This document shows positions 50,055 to 59,377 of a DNA stretch of 64,000 bases, piece by piece. The notes under the pieces are model-generated. The model was not told the DNA's origin. It saw only the letters and a program-made list of their open reading frames with translations, and made no database searches. Source of the stretch: Phycisphaeraceae bacterium (lineage in GTDB: Bacteria; Planctomycetota; Phycisphaerae; Phycisphaerales; UBA1924); contig JAHBWV010000001.1 of the NCBI GenBank assembly GCA_019636845.1, forward strand, positions 3,100,001-3,164,000. Direction: 5' to 3'. A program made the translations under genes and the position numbers. Position 1 is the first letter of the stretch. Every line of letters begins with the position of its first letter.

Positions 50055-52070
50055 TCACCACCACAACCAGAGGCGGAGGGTGTCTCGGATGCGTCGGGTG
50101 CCGATCCAGATGAGGGAGTGCTCGCCCGCGTCGAACTTTGCGAACCCTTCCATGCCTGGCCTCATCCACCCGGCGGGGGCTTCGAGACGGGCGCGGACCT
50201 CGAAGGCGTTCTTTCCTTCTTCTGCCTGCGAGAGGGGGACGACGCGTTCGACGGCGAAGGCGTGGCGTTGGGCGGGATAGGCCTTGGTCGCGACGCTTCC
50301 GGTTGCGCCGACCTCGACCAGCGAGATGTCGCGATCTCCCACTTTCGCGACGACGAGCATGTCTTCGAGGGGGGCGATCTGGAAGAGCGCGTCGCCGAGT
50401 TTGACGGATGATCCGACGCGTTCGCGGAGGTCGCCTGCGATGATCGTGCCGGCGATCGGTGCGGTGAGCGTCGCCTGTGAGATGCGGGTGTTGAGCAGGT
50501 CGAGCTCGGCTTGAGCCTGCTGGGCCTTGGCCCGGGACTGCTGCGCCTCGGAGAGTTTGCCTGAGGCGAGCTCGCTGTCGGCCTGCTTGGAGGCGCGGAG
50601 GATCTCGCCCTGGGCGTTGATCGCCTGCAGGCGCAGCTCGCTCGTGTCCATGAGGGCGAGGGTCTGGCCGGGTTCCACGCGGGATCCGGGCTCAACGCCG
50701 GGCGCGAGCGAGGCGATGAGGCCGTCGAATGGTGCGCTGACGACGCGCTGCTCGCGTGGGCGCAACTCCGCGGGGGCTTCGACGCGATACGGCACATCCA
50801 CCAGCGTCAGGACGAGCATGAGCGCGATCAACGCAACGCCGGCGAGCTTCCAGACGGTGTGCGTTGTGCCGACAAGCCATGCGCCGGCCTTCAGCGTGTC
50901 GTCCCACGCGCGGAGGGGCAAGGCCCTGTCGTCGCTGCGCCGGATGCGGAGCACGGGCGAGAGCAGGTCGAGGACGGCCTGGAGCAGTTCGATGGTCTGT
51001 ACATCGATGGAGGCGGATTCCGGGCCGCCGGCTGTTTCGACGGTCACGACGCCGATCAGACGCTCTTCCACGCGGAGGGGGAGTGAGATGACGCGGGCGG
51101 CGGCGTTTCCGGCGGCGAGTTCGCGGTGGGCGTGCGTGATCGCGGTTGCGAGGACGACGTCCGCTCCCGGGCCTCTTTCGGGCGCGGGGGGGAACATGAC
51201 GGGCTGCTCCTGGTCGAAGCACTCGTTCATGGCGCCTTCGAGCTTCTGGACCATGGCCATGCGTCGGTCGAGATGCTCGGTGTCGCTGATGGCGACGGCG
51301 TGAACGGACTCGCCCTCGCCCTTTCGGCCGACACCCTTGGCCCAGCCGATGGAGACACGCTCGGCGTGGAGCTGGCGGACCAGATCGTTTGCAAGTTGCA
51401 GGACCGCGCCCTTGAAACTCGGAGCGGCGTTGACTGCGGCGATGAGTCGGGCCGCGAGGTCGAGGGCCGCGCTCGAGACCCGGAGGCGTTTGAGCGCCTG
51501 TCCGGTGCGGTGGGCGTGTGCGTATCCGGCGACGAGTTCGACGAGGGCGATCGTGGTCTGGAGCGCGGGGCGTGACCGCCCCTCGACGAGCATCGATACT
51601 GCGTACGCGACGGGGACTGGGGAATCGGGCGAGCCGATCGCGAGCGGGACGGAGATCACATGGCCGCCGGCTCCGCCGTCGTAGAACATCTCGTCTTTCT
51701 CGAAGCCGAAGACCTGTGCCTGGCCTCCATCGATGGCGAGGCGTGCGGCGGAGGCCATGTCCGCGGGATGTGTGACCTGTGAAGCGGGATCGTCTGCGAA
51801 TGGATCCTGCTTCTGTGTTCCCGATGATGCGGATGTCTGTGGGGGCCAGACGAGGATCGGCCGGGGCGGTGCGGCGCCCGCGTCCTCTCCTTCGACCGCG
51901 CCCTCTGCGGCGCGCGGCATCGTGTAGAGAACGGCCTGCCGCGCACCGGCGACGTGGCCGAGCACGCCGACCACGCGGAGGAGGAATGTGCGATCGTCGG
52001 CGGCTGGCGCTGTGAGTTCGGCAACGACCCGTTGCCATGCCGGAGACTTCAGGTTCGAGAGGTCGATCAC
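50055..52070 (-). CDS. GAF domain - transmembrane - HlyD adaptor protein
   Basis: 671-aa protein with a cytoplasmic N-terminal half containing two GAF-like sensor regions (about 15-185 and 205-370, the second with ISLPLRVEERLIGVVTVETA), one transmembrane helix near 410-430 (LAGVALIALMLVLTLVDV), and an extracytoplasmic HlyD/biotinyl-lipoyl adaptor (about 440-640, VEPGSRVEPGQTLALMDTSE with a coiled-coil hairpin). This couples a small-molecule sensor to an export adaptor. GTG 52070 overlaps the preceding adaptor gene by 4 nt (GTGA). The open frame to 52346 is rejected. Confidence 0.85.
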   Translation of the reverse strand: MIDLSNLKSPAWQRVVAELTAPAADDRTFLLRVVGVLGHVAGARQAVLYTMPRAAEGAVEGEDAGAAPPRPILVWPPQTSASSGTQKQDPFADDPASQVTHPADMASAARLAIDGGQAQVFGFEKDEMFYDGGAGGHVISVPLAIGSPDSPVPVAYAVSMLVEGRSRPALQTTIALVELVAGYAHAHRTGQALKRLRVSSAALDLAARLIAAVNAAPSFKGAVLQLANDLVRQLHAERVSIGWAKGVGRKGEGESVHAVAISDTEHLDRRMAMVQKLEGAMNECFDQEQPVMFPPAPERGPGADVVLATAITHAHRELAAGNAAARVISLPLRVEERLIGVVTVETAGGPESASIDVQTIELLQAVLDLLSPVLRIRRSDDRALPLRAWDDTLKAGAWLVGTTHTVWKLAGVALIALMLVLTLVDVPYRVEAPAELRPREQRVVSAPFDGLIASLAPGVEPGSRVEPGQTLALMDTSELRLQAINAQGEILRASKQADSELASGKLSEAQQSRAKAQQAQAELDLLNTRISQATLTAPIAGTIIAGDLRERVGSSVKLGDALFQIAPLEDMLVVAKVGDRDISLVEVGATGSVATKAYPAQRHAFAVERVVPLSQAEEGKNAFEVRARLEAPAGWMRPGMEGFAKFDAGEHSLIWIGTRRIRDTLRLWLWW

Positions 52071-53068
52071 CGCTGGCCCCCTTGTGCCGCGACCTCGTGG
52101 ATTCCTGGTTCTGCGGGTTCGTTGTTGAGCGACCTGGTGATCTTGCTGGTGACGATCCGGTCTTTCCAGATTCCCTGCGGCTCTGTGAAGCGGACCCATG
52201 CGGTGAGTCCGGCGACGATGCCTTCGGGATTGGCGACTTCGACGCGGACGCGGCGTGTGCCGCTGCGCGGATCGGCGACGGGGCTGACTTCGGTGACTTT
52301 GCCGACGTGGACTCTGGGTTCGCCTGGCAGTTCCATGAGCACCCATGCCGGCTGTCCGACGCGAACGGCGTCTCTGCCGGTGGCGGGATCGGCGAGCGTG
52401 ACGGCGATGGGCGGGGCGACGTCGATCTCGAGCGGATCGATCTCTACGACGCGGAGGACCTTGTCGTTGTCGGTGACGCTCTGACCGGCGTCCATGAAGA
52501 CGGTGTCGACCTCGCCGTCGAAGGGTGCGAGGATTCTGTATCGATCCACCCGCGCGATGACGCGATCGACCTGGATGACCTCCTGCTCCTGGTTGAGCTT
52601 GGCGGTCTCATAGTCGATCTTTGCGGCTTCGAGCGAGAGACGGGCGCGTTCGAGTTCCTGGGGCGAGCCGCCTCCTTCACGCTGGAGGTTGAGCAATTGG
52701 TCGTACTCGAAGCGCTGCAGCTCGACGGCCTTCTCTGCGCGATCGACGGGCAAGGAGGAGTTGGCCCGCAGTTGCTGGGCCTTGAGGAGGGCGAGTTCTT
52801 CCGCGTCATCGCCTCGCACCAGCACCTGCCCCTTCTTGACGCGATCCCCGCCTTTGACGAGGACCTCTCGGATGGTCGTCGGGAGACTCAGGCCCATGAC
52901 GGCGTCCTGCTTGGGGCGGGTGAACGCCTTCTCGCCTCCGAACCCGGCGATGGAGTCGTCGGTCGCCGGTTGCGCGTGGGCGGTGCGCGCCGATGCGCCC
53001 GCGCCATCGGGCAACGCGAGCGCGAGGGCAAGTCCTGCGCAGGCGGCATACGTGATGAGTCGCTTCAC
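52067..53068 (-). CDS. RND/HlyD-type periplasmic adaptor protein
   Basis: Membrane-fusion protein of 333 aa: signal peptide (MKRLITYAACAGLALALALP, first residue from GTG), lipoyl half-motif VLVKGGDRVKKGQVLVRGDD, a coiled-coil hairpin (about 85-150) and the second half-motif YRILAPFDGEVDTVFMDAGQ with beta-barrel. Such adaptors bridge an inner-membrane pump to an outer-membrane channel; no RND pump or TolC is encoded nearby. GTG 53068 is preferred (GGGGG upstream and a normal signal peptide); ATG 53131 gives a 354-aa form. First gene of the operon that continues with GAF-HlyD. Confidence 0.8.
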   Translation of the reverse strand: MKRLITYAACAGLALALALPDGAGASARTAHAQPATDDSIAGFGGEKAFTRPKQDAVMGLSLPTTIREVLVKGGDRVKKGQVLVRGDDAEELALLKAQQLRANSSLPVDRAEKAVELQRFEYDQLLNLQREGGGSPQELERARLSLEAAKIDYETAKLNQEQEVIQVDRVIARVDRYRILAPFDGEVDTVFMDAGQSVTDNDKVLRVVEIDPLEIDVAPPIAVTLADPATGRDAVRVGQPAWVLMELPGEPRVHVGKVTEVSPVADPRSGTRRVRVEVANPEGIVAGLTAWVRFTEPQGIWKDRIVTSKITRSLNNEPAEPGIHEVAAQGGQR

Positions 53069-53368
53069 GAGTAAACCCCCTGTCCACGTGCCGCGGGTCT
53101 GGCCCGGGGCGTCAGAACGATCGCGATTCATGCTTCATCTCACGTCATTGTCCGTCGGTCGCCGGTGTGTAGGCGTCTGGTGCGGACTCGCCGCGGGCGG
53201 CTCCTGTAAGCCCTCGCCCGGTGCGTCTGTGCTTGCGGCTGAACGCGGCAGGGGCCACGTTCCGAACGCATCCCGATCAGGCATACACCTGAGCGATCGC
53301 GTCGCCGTCCATCTGGGCTACGCAGTCCTATCGTACCGGTTCCGGGACGCGCCGGAAAGGAGTCCGAC

Positions 53369-54562
53369 TTGAGCACCACAACCGCCTCGCCCGTGTCTTC
53401 GGCTGTCGGCAGCACTTTGGACCTTGCCATCTCCGGGGGCACCCCAGTCTCGAAGACCCCGATCCCCTTTATGTCGACCGGGCTGAGCTCGGCGGACGTG
53501 GATGCGGCGACGGCGGTGTTGAAGTCCGGCATGCTGCGTGCGGCGAAGAAGTGCGAGGAGCTCGAGACGCGGTTCGCACAGATCTCGGGCGCGAAGCACA
53601 TGATGACCTGTGCCAACGGGACGTGCGCGTTGCAACTGGCGTATGAGCCCCTCTTCCAGCGGGGTGACGAGGTGCTCGTGCCGGCGTGGTCGTACATCGC
53701 GACGGTATCGATGATCGTGGCGCGGGGCTGCACCCCGGTGTTTGTTGATGCGATTCCTGAGACGTTCCAGATTGATGTGAACGATGCCGCGAAGAAGGTG
53801 ACGGCGAAGACCAGGGGCATCGCGGCGACGCACCTGTATGGCTGCCCGGTGGATATCGACGCGGTGCAGGCGCTCGCGCAGAAGCACGGCCTGAAGGTCG
53901 TGTACGACGCGGCCCAGTCGCATCTTGCGACGTACAAGGGGAAGGGGATCGGCGCGTTCGGCGACGCCGTGACGTACTCGTTCTACGCGACGAAGAACCT
54001 GGGAACGGGGGAGGGTGGGAGCATCTCGTGCAACGACGACGGGCTGGCGAAGAGCATCAAGCTGCTGCGCTCGCACGGGGAGACCGACAAGTACCTGCAT
54101 GAGCACATCGGGTACAACTACCGGATGAACGACATCACGGGGGCGATCGGCTGCTCGCGGCTTGATCGGCTGCCGGACCAGACGAAGACCCGCCAGAAGA
54201 ACGCGTCAAAGTTCGACGCGATCCTGTCGGAGATCGACGGGCTGATCCCTCCCACCACCACGCCCGGCGCGGAAGCCGTGTTCCACTTGTACGTCGTGAA
54301 GATGGATCTCTCGAAGTTTCGCTGCACGCGTGACGAGTTCTGCAAGGCGTTGATGGCCGAGGGTGTGCCGACGGCCGTCCACTATCCGCGGTCGCTGCCC
54401 AAGCAGCCCGCGCTGGCCACGTGGAACAAGAACGACTGCCCCGTGGCGGACGCGCTGTCGTCACAGGTCTTCGCGCTGCCGATGCACCACGATCTGACGG
54501 AGGAGCACTTCCGGGTGGTTCGTGAGGCGTTGAACAAGGTCGCTGCGGCGTATCGGGCTTGA
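53369..54562 (+). CDS. DegT/DnrJ/EryC1 family sugar aminotransferase
   Basis: 397-aa PLP-dependent aminotransferase that aminates nucleotide keto-sugars for surface polysaccharide. Recognisable are GTCALQLAYEPLF with the nucleotide-sugar groove, VLVPAWSYIATVSMIVARG, DAAQSHLATYKGKGIG, and the PLP lysine in SFYATKNLGTGEGGSI. RMNDITGAIG and the late YPRSLPKQPAL are family-typical. TTG start at 53369 with AAAGGAG seven bases upstream. No other sugar genes are adjacent. The 237-300 nt upstream hold no gene. Confidence 0.9.
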   Translation: MSTTTASPVSSAVGSTLDLAISGGTPVSKTPIPFMSTGLSSADVDAATAVLKSGMLRAAKKCEELETRFAQISGAKHMMTCANGTCALQLAYEPLFQRGDEVLVPAWSYIATVSMIVARGCTPVFVDAIPETFQIDVNDAAKKVTAKTRGIAATHLYGCPVDIDAVQALAQKHGLKVVYDAAQSHLATYKGKGIGAFGDAVTYSFYATKNLGTGEGGSISCNDDGLAKSIKLLRSHGETDKYLHEHIGYNYRMNDITGAIGCSRLDRLPDQTKTRQKNASKFDAILSEIDGLIPPTTTPGAEAVFHLYVVKMDLSKFRCTRDEFCKALMAEGVPTAVHYPRSLPKQPALATWNKNDCPVADALSSQVFALPMHHDLTEEHFRVVREALNKVAAAYRA

Positions 54563-54708
54563 TGGCAACAGGCGTTTGATGTCCGCAAGAAGGCGACGTA
54601 CCCACGCGCGGGCGGCTGCGGATATGGCTGCAATCGCACCCCGGTTGTGGTACATTCTGGTGAGACACCTTGGCGGGCGTGATGCTCTGCGGGTGATCGC
54701 CGGGATGC

Positions 54709-55344
54709 GTGTCGATGACGGAAGATGGCGACATCGGGGCCTCGAAACGGGCGATGCGTGCCGCGATGCGGGCACGGATCGCCTCGCTCGTTCCTGAGGT
54801 GTCGCGGATCTGGTCTGGGACCACGGCGTCGTGTCTTTATCCGCGTCTTTCCGGGTATCGGCGTGTGATGCTCTATTGGCCTCTGGGGATCGCCGTGCGG
54901 GGTGCGCCTGTGGCGGAGGTCGATCTGCGTGCGTTGATTTCTTCGTTGATCGGCATGGGAGCCGAGGTGACGCTGCCTCGGACGGACTGGGAACGTGGGA
55001 TCGTCGAGCCACGGATTGTGCGCCAGCCGCCTGTTGATCTGGTTGTGGGGCGATTCGGAGTCTCAGAGCCGGCAGTGACGTGTGCCAAACCGACGAAGCC
55101 GCCTGAGGTCGTCATTGCGCCGGGTCTGGCCTTTGATCGCGAGGGGGGTCGGCTCGGGCGGGGTGCGGGGTTCTATGACCGATTCGTCGCGTCGCTGAGG
55201 CGGGAGCATCCGGGCCAGTCGCGGATCATCGGGGTGTGCTTTGGGATCCAGGTTGTGGATCGGGTGCCCCGAGAAGAGACCGACGAGCCCATGGACGAGA
55301 TCTGGACCGAAGGGGGGCGGATCTGGGAGCGGGCCGCAAAGTAG
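54709..55344 (+). CDS. 5-formyltetrahydrofolate cyclo-ligase family protein
   Basis: 211-aa enzyme that converts 5-formyl-THF to 5,10-methenyl-THF with ATP. Family motifs: RAAMRARIASL near the start, VMLYWPLG, and the ATP/Mg loop APGLAFDREGGRLGRGAGFYDRF (about 145-167). GTG 54709 and ATG 54715 are both possible starts, with only weak ribosome sites. Often encoded near ssrS or zapA, neither of which is here. Confidence 0.85.
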   Translation: MSMTEDGDIGASKRAMRAAMRARIASLVPEVSRIWSGTTASCLYPRLSGYRRVMLYWPLGIAVRGAPVAEVDLRALISSLIGMGAEVTLPRTDWERGIVEPRIVRQPPVDLVVGRFGVSEPAVTCAKPTKPPEVVIAPGLAFDREGGRLGRGAGFYDRFVASLRREHPGQSRIIGVCFGIQVVDRVPREETDEPMDEIWTEGGRIWERAAK

Positions 55345-55489
55345 GCCTCCGGCAGGGGTTCTGGTCGATACTCGGGGTTCGGTGTGTGGAATCCGGCTCG
55401 TATGATCCGGACGCATGGATGCATCGCTCTCTCCGTGCCGCGTCGGAGCGCGGTCGGGATCGATGCCGCTCATGGAAGGGACCTTGACG

Positions 55490-56983
55490 ATGACCTTGCC
55501 CTCACAGACTGCGCGAGCCGGCGGCAGCGGCCGCGTGTATACCTCTCGGCGTCCGTTCAAGATCCGTCTGACGCCGCAGTTGATCGCGTTGGCTGTGGTC
55601 GGCGGCGTGGTTGTGGTCGCGCTTGCCTCTTGGGGGCTTGGCGGTCTTGGGAAGAAGAACGACGGGCCGAAGAACGAGCCGGTCGATACGAGCGTCCGGA
55701 GCGAGCCGGTGCCTGAGGATCGTGGGCTGCGGCTACCGGGCCCGTCTGCCGCGAACGCGGGAACGCCGAAGGGCGGGAGCACGCTCGCTCGTCAACCCGC
55801 GACACAGACGCCTCTTCAGACACCGACCCAGACGGACTCGTCCAAGCCCGCAGTGCGCGAGAGCGGATCGATGGCGATGCTCCCGCCGCCCAAAGAGAAT
55901 GAAGCCGCTCGTCCGCTGGTGATCGAGCAGGGATCGGGCGGGGCTCGTCCTGTAGAAACCGAGAGCGCGGGCCCGCTGGGGCGGGCACTCACGGAGCGCG
56001 GCGGCACGCCGACGCCGACTGATCCGAATGTCATCACGGCGTTGACACCGCCTCCCTCTACCCCCACTACGACCACTCCCACGGGCACCCCCACTTCTGG
56101 AACGGGACTCACCAATCCGCCTGTGGGGACGAATCCGTCGCAGAGCGAGACGAACCCGCCGCCCGTTCCGAGCGTGCCCGCTGCGGATCCGATCGCGACG
56201 CCCGTGAGCGAGCTTGAGCGGAGCGTGCGGAGCGCGGAGGAGAAGATCAAGGGCGGTGATCTGGTTGCGGCGCGTCAGATCCTCTCGCGGGCGTTGGCGA
56301 GCGCGAAGACGGAGACGGAGCGTGCTCCGCTGCGTCAGCGGCTGGGTGCTCTGAACGACGATCTGGTCTTCTCCCCGAAGGTCTACCCCGGGGACACGTT
56401 CGTTGAGACGTACACCGTTCAGTCCGGCGATGCGCTCGCGAAGATCGCGAGCAAGCGTGACCTGGCGACGGATTGGCGTCTCATCCAGCGCGTCAACCGG
56501 CTGTCGAACCCGAACCGGATCAGCGTGGGTCAGAAGCTCAAGCTTGTGCGCGGGCCGTTCCACGCCGTGGTGACCAAGAGCGCGTACCGGCTCGATCTGT
56601 ACATGGGTTCGCCGGATGAGCCGTCGTCCTGGGTCTTTGTTCGTTCGTACACGGTCGGGCTCGGCGAGGACAACGGCACGCCCACGGGGAACTTTGTCGT
56701 CAAGAAGAACAGCAAGCTGGTCAACCCGTACTGGGTGAACCCGCGCACGGGCGAGAAGTTCGCGGCGGATGATCCGAAGAACCCGATCGGCGAGCACTGG
56801 ATCGGGATCGAGGGAGTCGGCGATTCGGCTCCGTATGTCGGGTACGGCCTGCACGGCACCATCGAGCCCGACAGCATCGGCAGGCAACGCTCGATGGGGT
56901 GTGTGCGCATGCACACGGATGACATCGCGCAGATGTACGAGTTGCTGGTCGAGGGGGTGAGCGTGGTGAGGATCGTGCCCTGA
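55490..56983 (+). CDS. LysM - L,D-transpeptidase (YkuD) protein
   Basis: 497-aa envelope enzyme that cross-links or modifies peptidoglycan. One transmembrane helix (about 29-50), a long Pro/Thr-rich linker (about 55-230), a helical segment, a LysM domain near 308-355 (YTVQSGDALAKIASKRDLAT), then the YkuD domain with His455 (HGTIEP) and catalytic Cys471 in SMGCVRMH. Start ambiguous: ATG 55490 has AAGG upstream; ATG 55415, 55463 and 55472 are in frame. The linker likely spans from the membrane to the peptidoglycan layer. Convergent with the amidase gene at 57081. Confidence 0.9.
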   Translation: MTLPSQTARAGGSGRVYTSRRPFKIRLTPQLIALAVVGGVVVVALASWGLGGLGKKNDGPKNEPVDTSVRSEPVPEDRGLRLPGPSAANAGTPKGGSTLARQPATQTPLQTPTQTDSSKPAVRESGSMAMLPPPKENEAARPLVIEQGSGGARPVETESAGPLGRALTERGGTPTPTDPNVITALTPPPSTPTTTTPTGTPTSGTGLTNPPVGTNPSQSETNPPPVPSVPAADPIATPVSELERSVRSAEEKIKGGDLVAARQILSRALASAKTETERAPLRQRLGALNDDLVFSPKVYPGDTFVETYTVQSGDALAKIASKRDLATDWRLIQRVNRLSNPNRISVGQKLKLVRGPFHAVVTKSAYRLDLYMGSPDEPSSWVFVRSYTVGLGEDNGTPTGNFVVKKNSKLVNPYWVNPRTGEKFAADDPKNPIGEHWIGIEGVGDSAPYVGYGLHGTIEPDSIGRQRSMGCVRMHTDDIAQMYELLVEGVSVVRIVP

Positions 56984-57080
56984 GCGAAGGGCGGCGTGGC
57001 GCGCACGGGCGAGGTGATCGCTCGGGATCGAGGCAGGGCTTGTGATGAGGGGCGGGGGGGCGGGTTCTGGCGAGCGTGGA

Positions 57081-57767
57081 TCAGCGGAGGTGCGCGACCT
57101 GCTCGCGGAACGCGGCGGCTGGGAAGAGCCGTCCGGGGTCGCTGGTTCTGGCGACATCCGAGTGGAGGTAGATGCGATCGGCGGGGATCGCGAGTTCGTT
57201 GGCGAGGGCGTTGACCAGTTCGACCAGACGCTGGACCTGTGCCTGGGTGAAGGGTGAGCGGTCGCCGTTGCCGACGAGGCAGATGCCGATGGACTCGCGA
57301 TTGAGGGTCTCGGCGTTGGGACCTCCGACGTGGGCACCGGGCAGCTGGTCGAGCCAGCGGAAGCCGACGTGGATCTGGCCATCGGGCGCGCCGCGCCCGT
57401 TGCCGATGACGAAGTGGTGGCCGAGCCCCTTGAGGTTCATCGCCAGGTGCTGGGCCTCGATGGTCTGGGCGGAGCCGACGGTGGAGCCGCTGTGGTGGAT
57501 GACGATGGAGGTCCAACGGCCCCGTTCCATCGCGGCCCTGGTGGCGAAGACCGACTCGATCGACGAGGGGGCGGAGGCCTGTGCGAGTGCGGGCATCGAC
57601 CAGCCGTCGACACGAGGGGCTTTGGCGCCGTCCATCACCCAGAGCAAGCCGCTGACGACGGTCATCGAAGCGACGAGTGAGCCCCAGACAACCCGCGTCC
57701 GCGTTGAGAGAGCCGGAGCCGAACGGCCCTGACCCTTCTTGTTGCTGGTGCTCTTCCTGCGCGCCAT
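57081..57767 (-). CDS. N-acetylmuramoyl-L-alanine amidase (Amidase_2)
   Basis: 228-aa zinc amidase that cuts the stem peptide from muramic acid. A basic N terminus and one membrane helix (about 27-46) are followed by an amidase_2/PGRP domain: zinc His in VIHHSGS (91-92), second ligand in LHSDVA (about 202) and a late DPGRLFP that supplies the third position. NRESIGICLVGNGD is the conserved core. Likely membrane-anchored and acting on peptidoglycan with the neighbouring L,D-transpeptidase. Smaller than many amidases; recycling-type AmpD function is possible. Confidence 0.9.
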   Translation of the reverse strand: MARRKSTSNKKGQGRSAPALSTRTRVVWGSLVASMTVVSGLLWVMDGAKAPRVDGWSMPALAQASAPSSIESVFATRAAMERGRWTSIVIHHSGSTVGSAQTIEAQHLAMNLKGLGHHFVIGNGRGAPDGQIHVGFRWLDQLPGAHVGGPNAETLNRESIGICLVGNGDRSPFTQAQVQRLVELVNALANELAIPADRIYLHSDVARTSDPGRLFPAAAFREQVAHLR

Positions 57768-57990
57768 GAACTTACCCCATCAGCCGGCCGGTACGGACCT
57801 CGTGTCCGCTTCGTCCGATACGTTGCGTTCCGAACTCTCAAGAGAGCGGCGAGCAAGCTCCGCTCGCGCCGCGCACACAAGAATCGGACACGGACACCAT
57901 CATTCTTTCCAATTCCCGTGAGTTTGCTCGCGCAATCCCGCAAAATCGTTGCAGATTCACCCGATCCCTCACACATTCACGGGCTCGGGC

Positions 57991-58251
57991 TCAATCGCGG
58001 GGCATCAGACGTCCCGAAAGATTCGGGCGTCTGCGTCCGAACTCATCGAAGACGTACTGAGCGGCGTACTCATCACGCACACGATCGTATCGATCGAACT
58101 GCGAACGCTCGTAGTCCGGCGAGAGGAGTGGCTTGGTTCTGCACCCGTTCCCCACAGCCGCGAGCCCGGCAAGGATCGCCGCACTGGTGCCGACCCACAA
58201 GCGGCAGGCGAGTCGGGATCGGGTCGGCACGAGATGTGGATGAAGTCTCAT
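57991..58251 (-). CDS. Small lipoprotein-like protein
   Basis: 86-aa exported-looking protein. A basic N terminus (MRLHPHLVPTRSRLACRLWV) and a hydrophobic segment end at GNGC, an imperfect lipobox (Gly at -3 of the Cys). The C terminus is Arg/Tyr/Asp-rich (SQFDRYDRVRDEYAAQYVFD), probably charged and surface-facing. ATG 58251 lacks a good ribosome site, so translation is uncertain. It is the only candidate in the stretch between the amidase and the SpoU gene. Confidence 0.5.
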   Translation of the reverse strand: MRLHPHLVPTRSRLACRLWVGTSAAILAGLAAVGNGCRTKPLLSPDYERSQFDRYDRVRDEYAAQYVFDEFGRRRPNLSGRLMPRD

Positions 58252-58354
58252 AACGAAGCGATTGTCCTGGTGCGACAGCGAGTCGGAGTATAGAGACGCT
58301 TGCCGCACCTTGCCTCGGTCGGCGGTGCGGACTGTGCGGCGGCGAACGCATCCC

Positions 58355-59296
58355 TCACACGAGGCGCATCCATGAGAGGGCGATTCCCGCAGCGGTAGCA
58401 ACGTTGAGTGAATCGGCACCGGGAGCCATCGGGATCCTGACGCGGAGCCCGGCCCGCGCGATGGTTTCTTGGCGCAGCCCCGGCCCCTCGGCCCCGAGCA
58501 CCAGCGCGACCCGTTCCGGCCAGACGACCTCAGCGATCGGGGCTGCGGCTTGACTCGTCTCCATCGCCACGATGGTGAACCCGGCTTGTTCGATGAGGTC
58601 GAGGGTGGCGTTCCATGCCACGGCCTGTGCGAACGGCACACGGAGCGCGTGTCCCATGGAGACGCGGAGGGACTTGCGATAGAGCGGGTCGCAGCATCGG
58701 GGGGAGAGGAGAGCGGCGGTCCGTTCCACGGGACAGAGGCACCCGATGTTCCGGAAGATGCCACCGACGTTGTCGTGATTCGAGAGGTCTTCGAGCAGGA
58801 CGAGTGTCCGGGCGTTGGCGATGAGACTTGTTTCTGACCAATCCGACGGGGCGGGTCGTTCCTCGTCTGGAGCGGTTTGCGTTGCGGCCGCTGTCTGGGA
58901 ACTGGGCTTTCGGCAGCCGCACGCGAGTACGCCCCGGTGGATGTGGAATCCGACGATCTCGTCCATAACGTGCTGGGAGGCGACGAAGACCGGGAGCGGC
59001 TTTCGGGTTGTTCTCTCCATTTCGTGAAGATCGCGTTCGAACTTGGCGAGGTGCCCCTCGCGGACCAGGAGCGAGCGGACCTCGTAAGCCGAGTGCAGGA
59101 GGGTGCGCACGACCAGTTCTCCCTCGGCGACGAAGAGCCCTGGATCGCCACCGACGGCATCGACTTGAGGGGAATCCTGGGCGGAATCGTCGATTGTGCG
59201 GAGGTGTGCGGCCCGTAGATACGCGTCCCGCTGATTGGCGTAGGGGTGCAATCTCGGGTCGTCTGCGAGAGAAGTGATGGGAATGACCGTGGGCAT
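58355..59296 (-). CDS. SpoU/TrmH-family RNA 2'-O-methyltransferase
   Basis: 313-aa SPOUT methyltransferase acting on tRNA or rRNA ribose. Motif 1 is LLEDLSNHDNVGGIFRNIG, motif 2 LVLGAEGPGL and motif 3 SLNVATAAGIALSWM, the knotted AdoMet site. The N-terminal RNA-binding substrate domain is present (residues about 1-140) with an unusual Ala/Gln-rich insert near 135-145. Exact position methylated unknown. ATG 59296; divergent from uppP. Confidence 0.9.
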   Translation of the reverse strand: MPTVIPITSLADDPRLHPYANQRDAYLRAAHLRTIDDSAQDSPQVDAVGGDPGLFVAEGELVVRTLLHSAYEVRSLLVREGHLAKFERDLHEMERTTRKPLPVFVASQHVMDEIVGFHIHRGVLACGCRKPSSQTAAATQTAPDEERPAPSDWSETSLIANARTLVLLEDLSNHDNVGGIFRNIGCLCPVERTAALLSPRCCDPLYRKSLRVSMGHALRVPFAQAVAWNATLDLIEQAGFTIVAMETSQAAAPIAEVVWPERVALVLGAEGPGLRQETIARAGLRVRIPMAPGADSLNVATAAGIALSWMRLV

Positions 59297-59377
59297 CGTC
59301 GTATCTAGACGATACCAACATTCGCCCTATTGTCCGCGTGCTTCGGCTTCGTGAGACGGTGACTTTGTGACTTTCCC

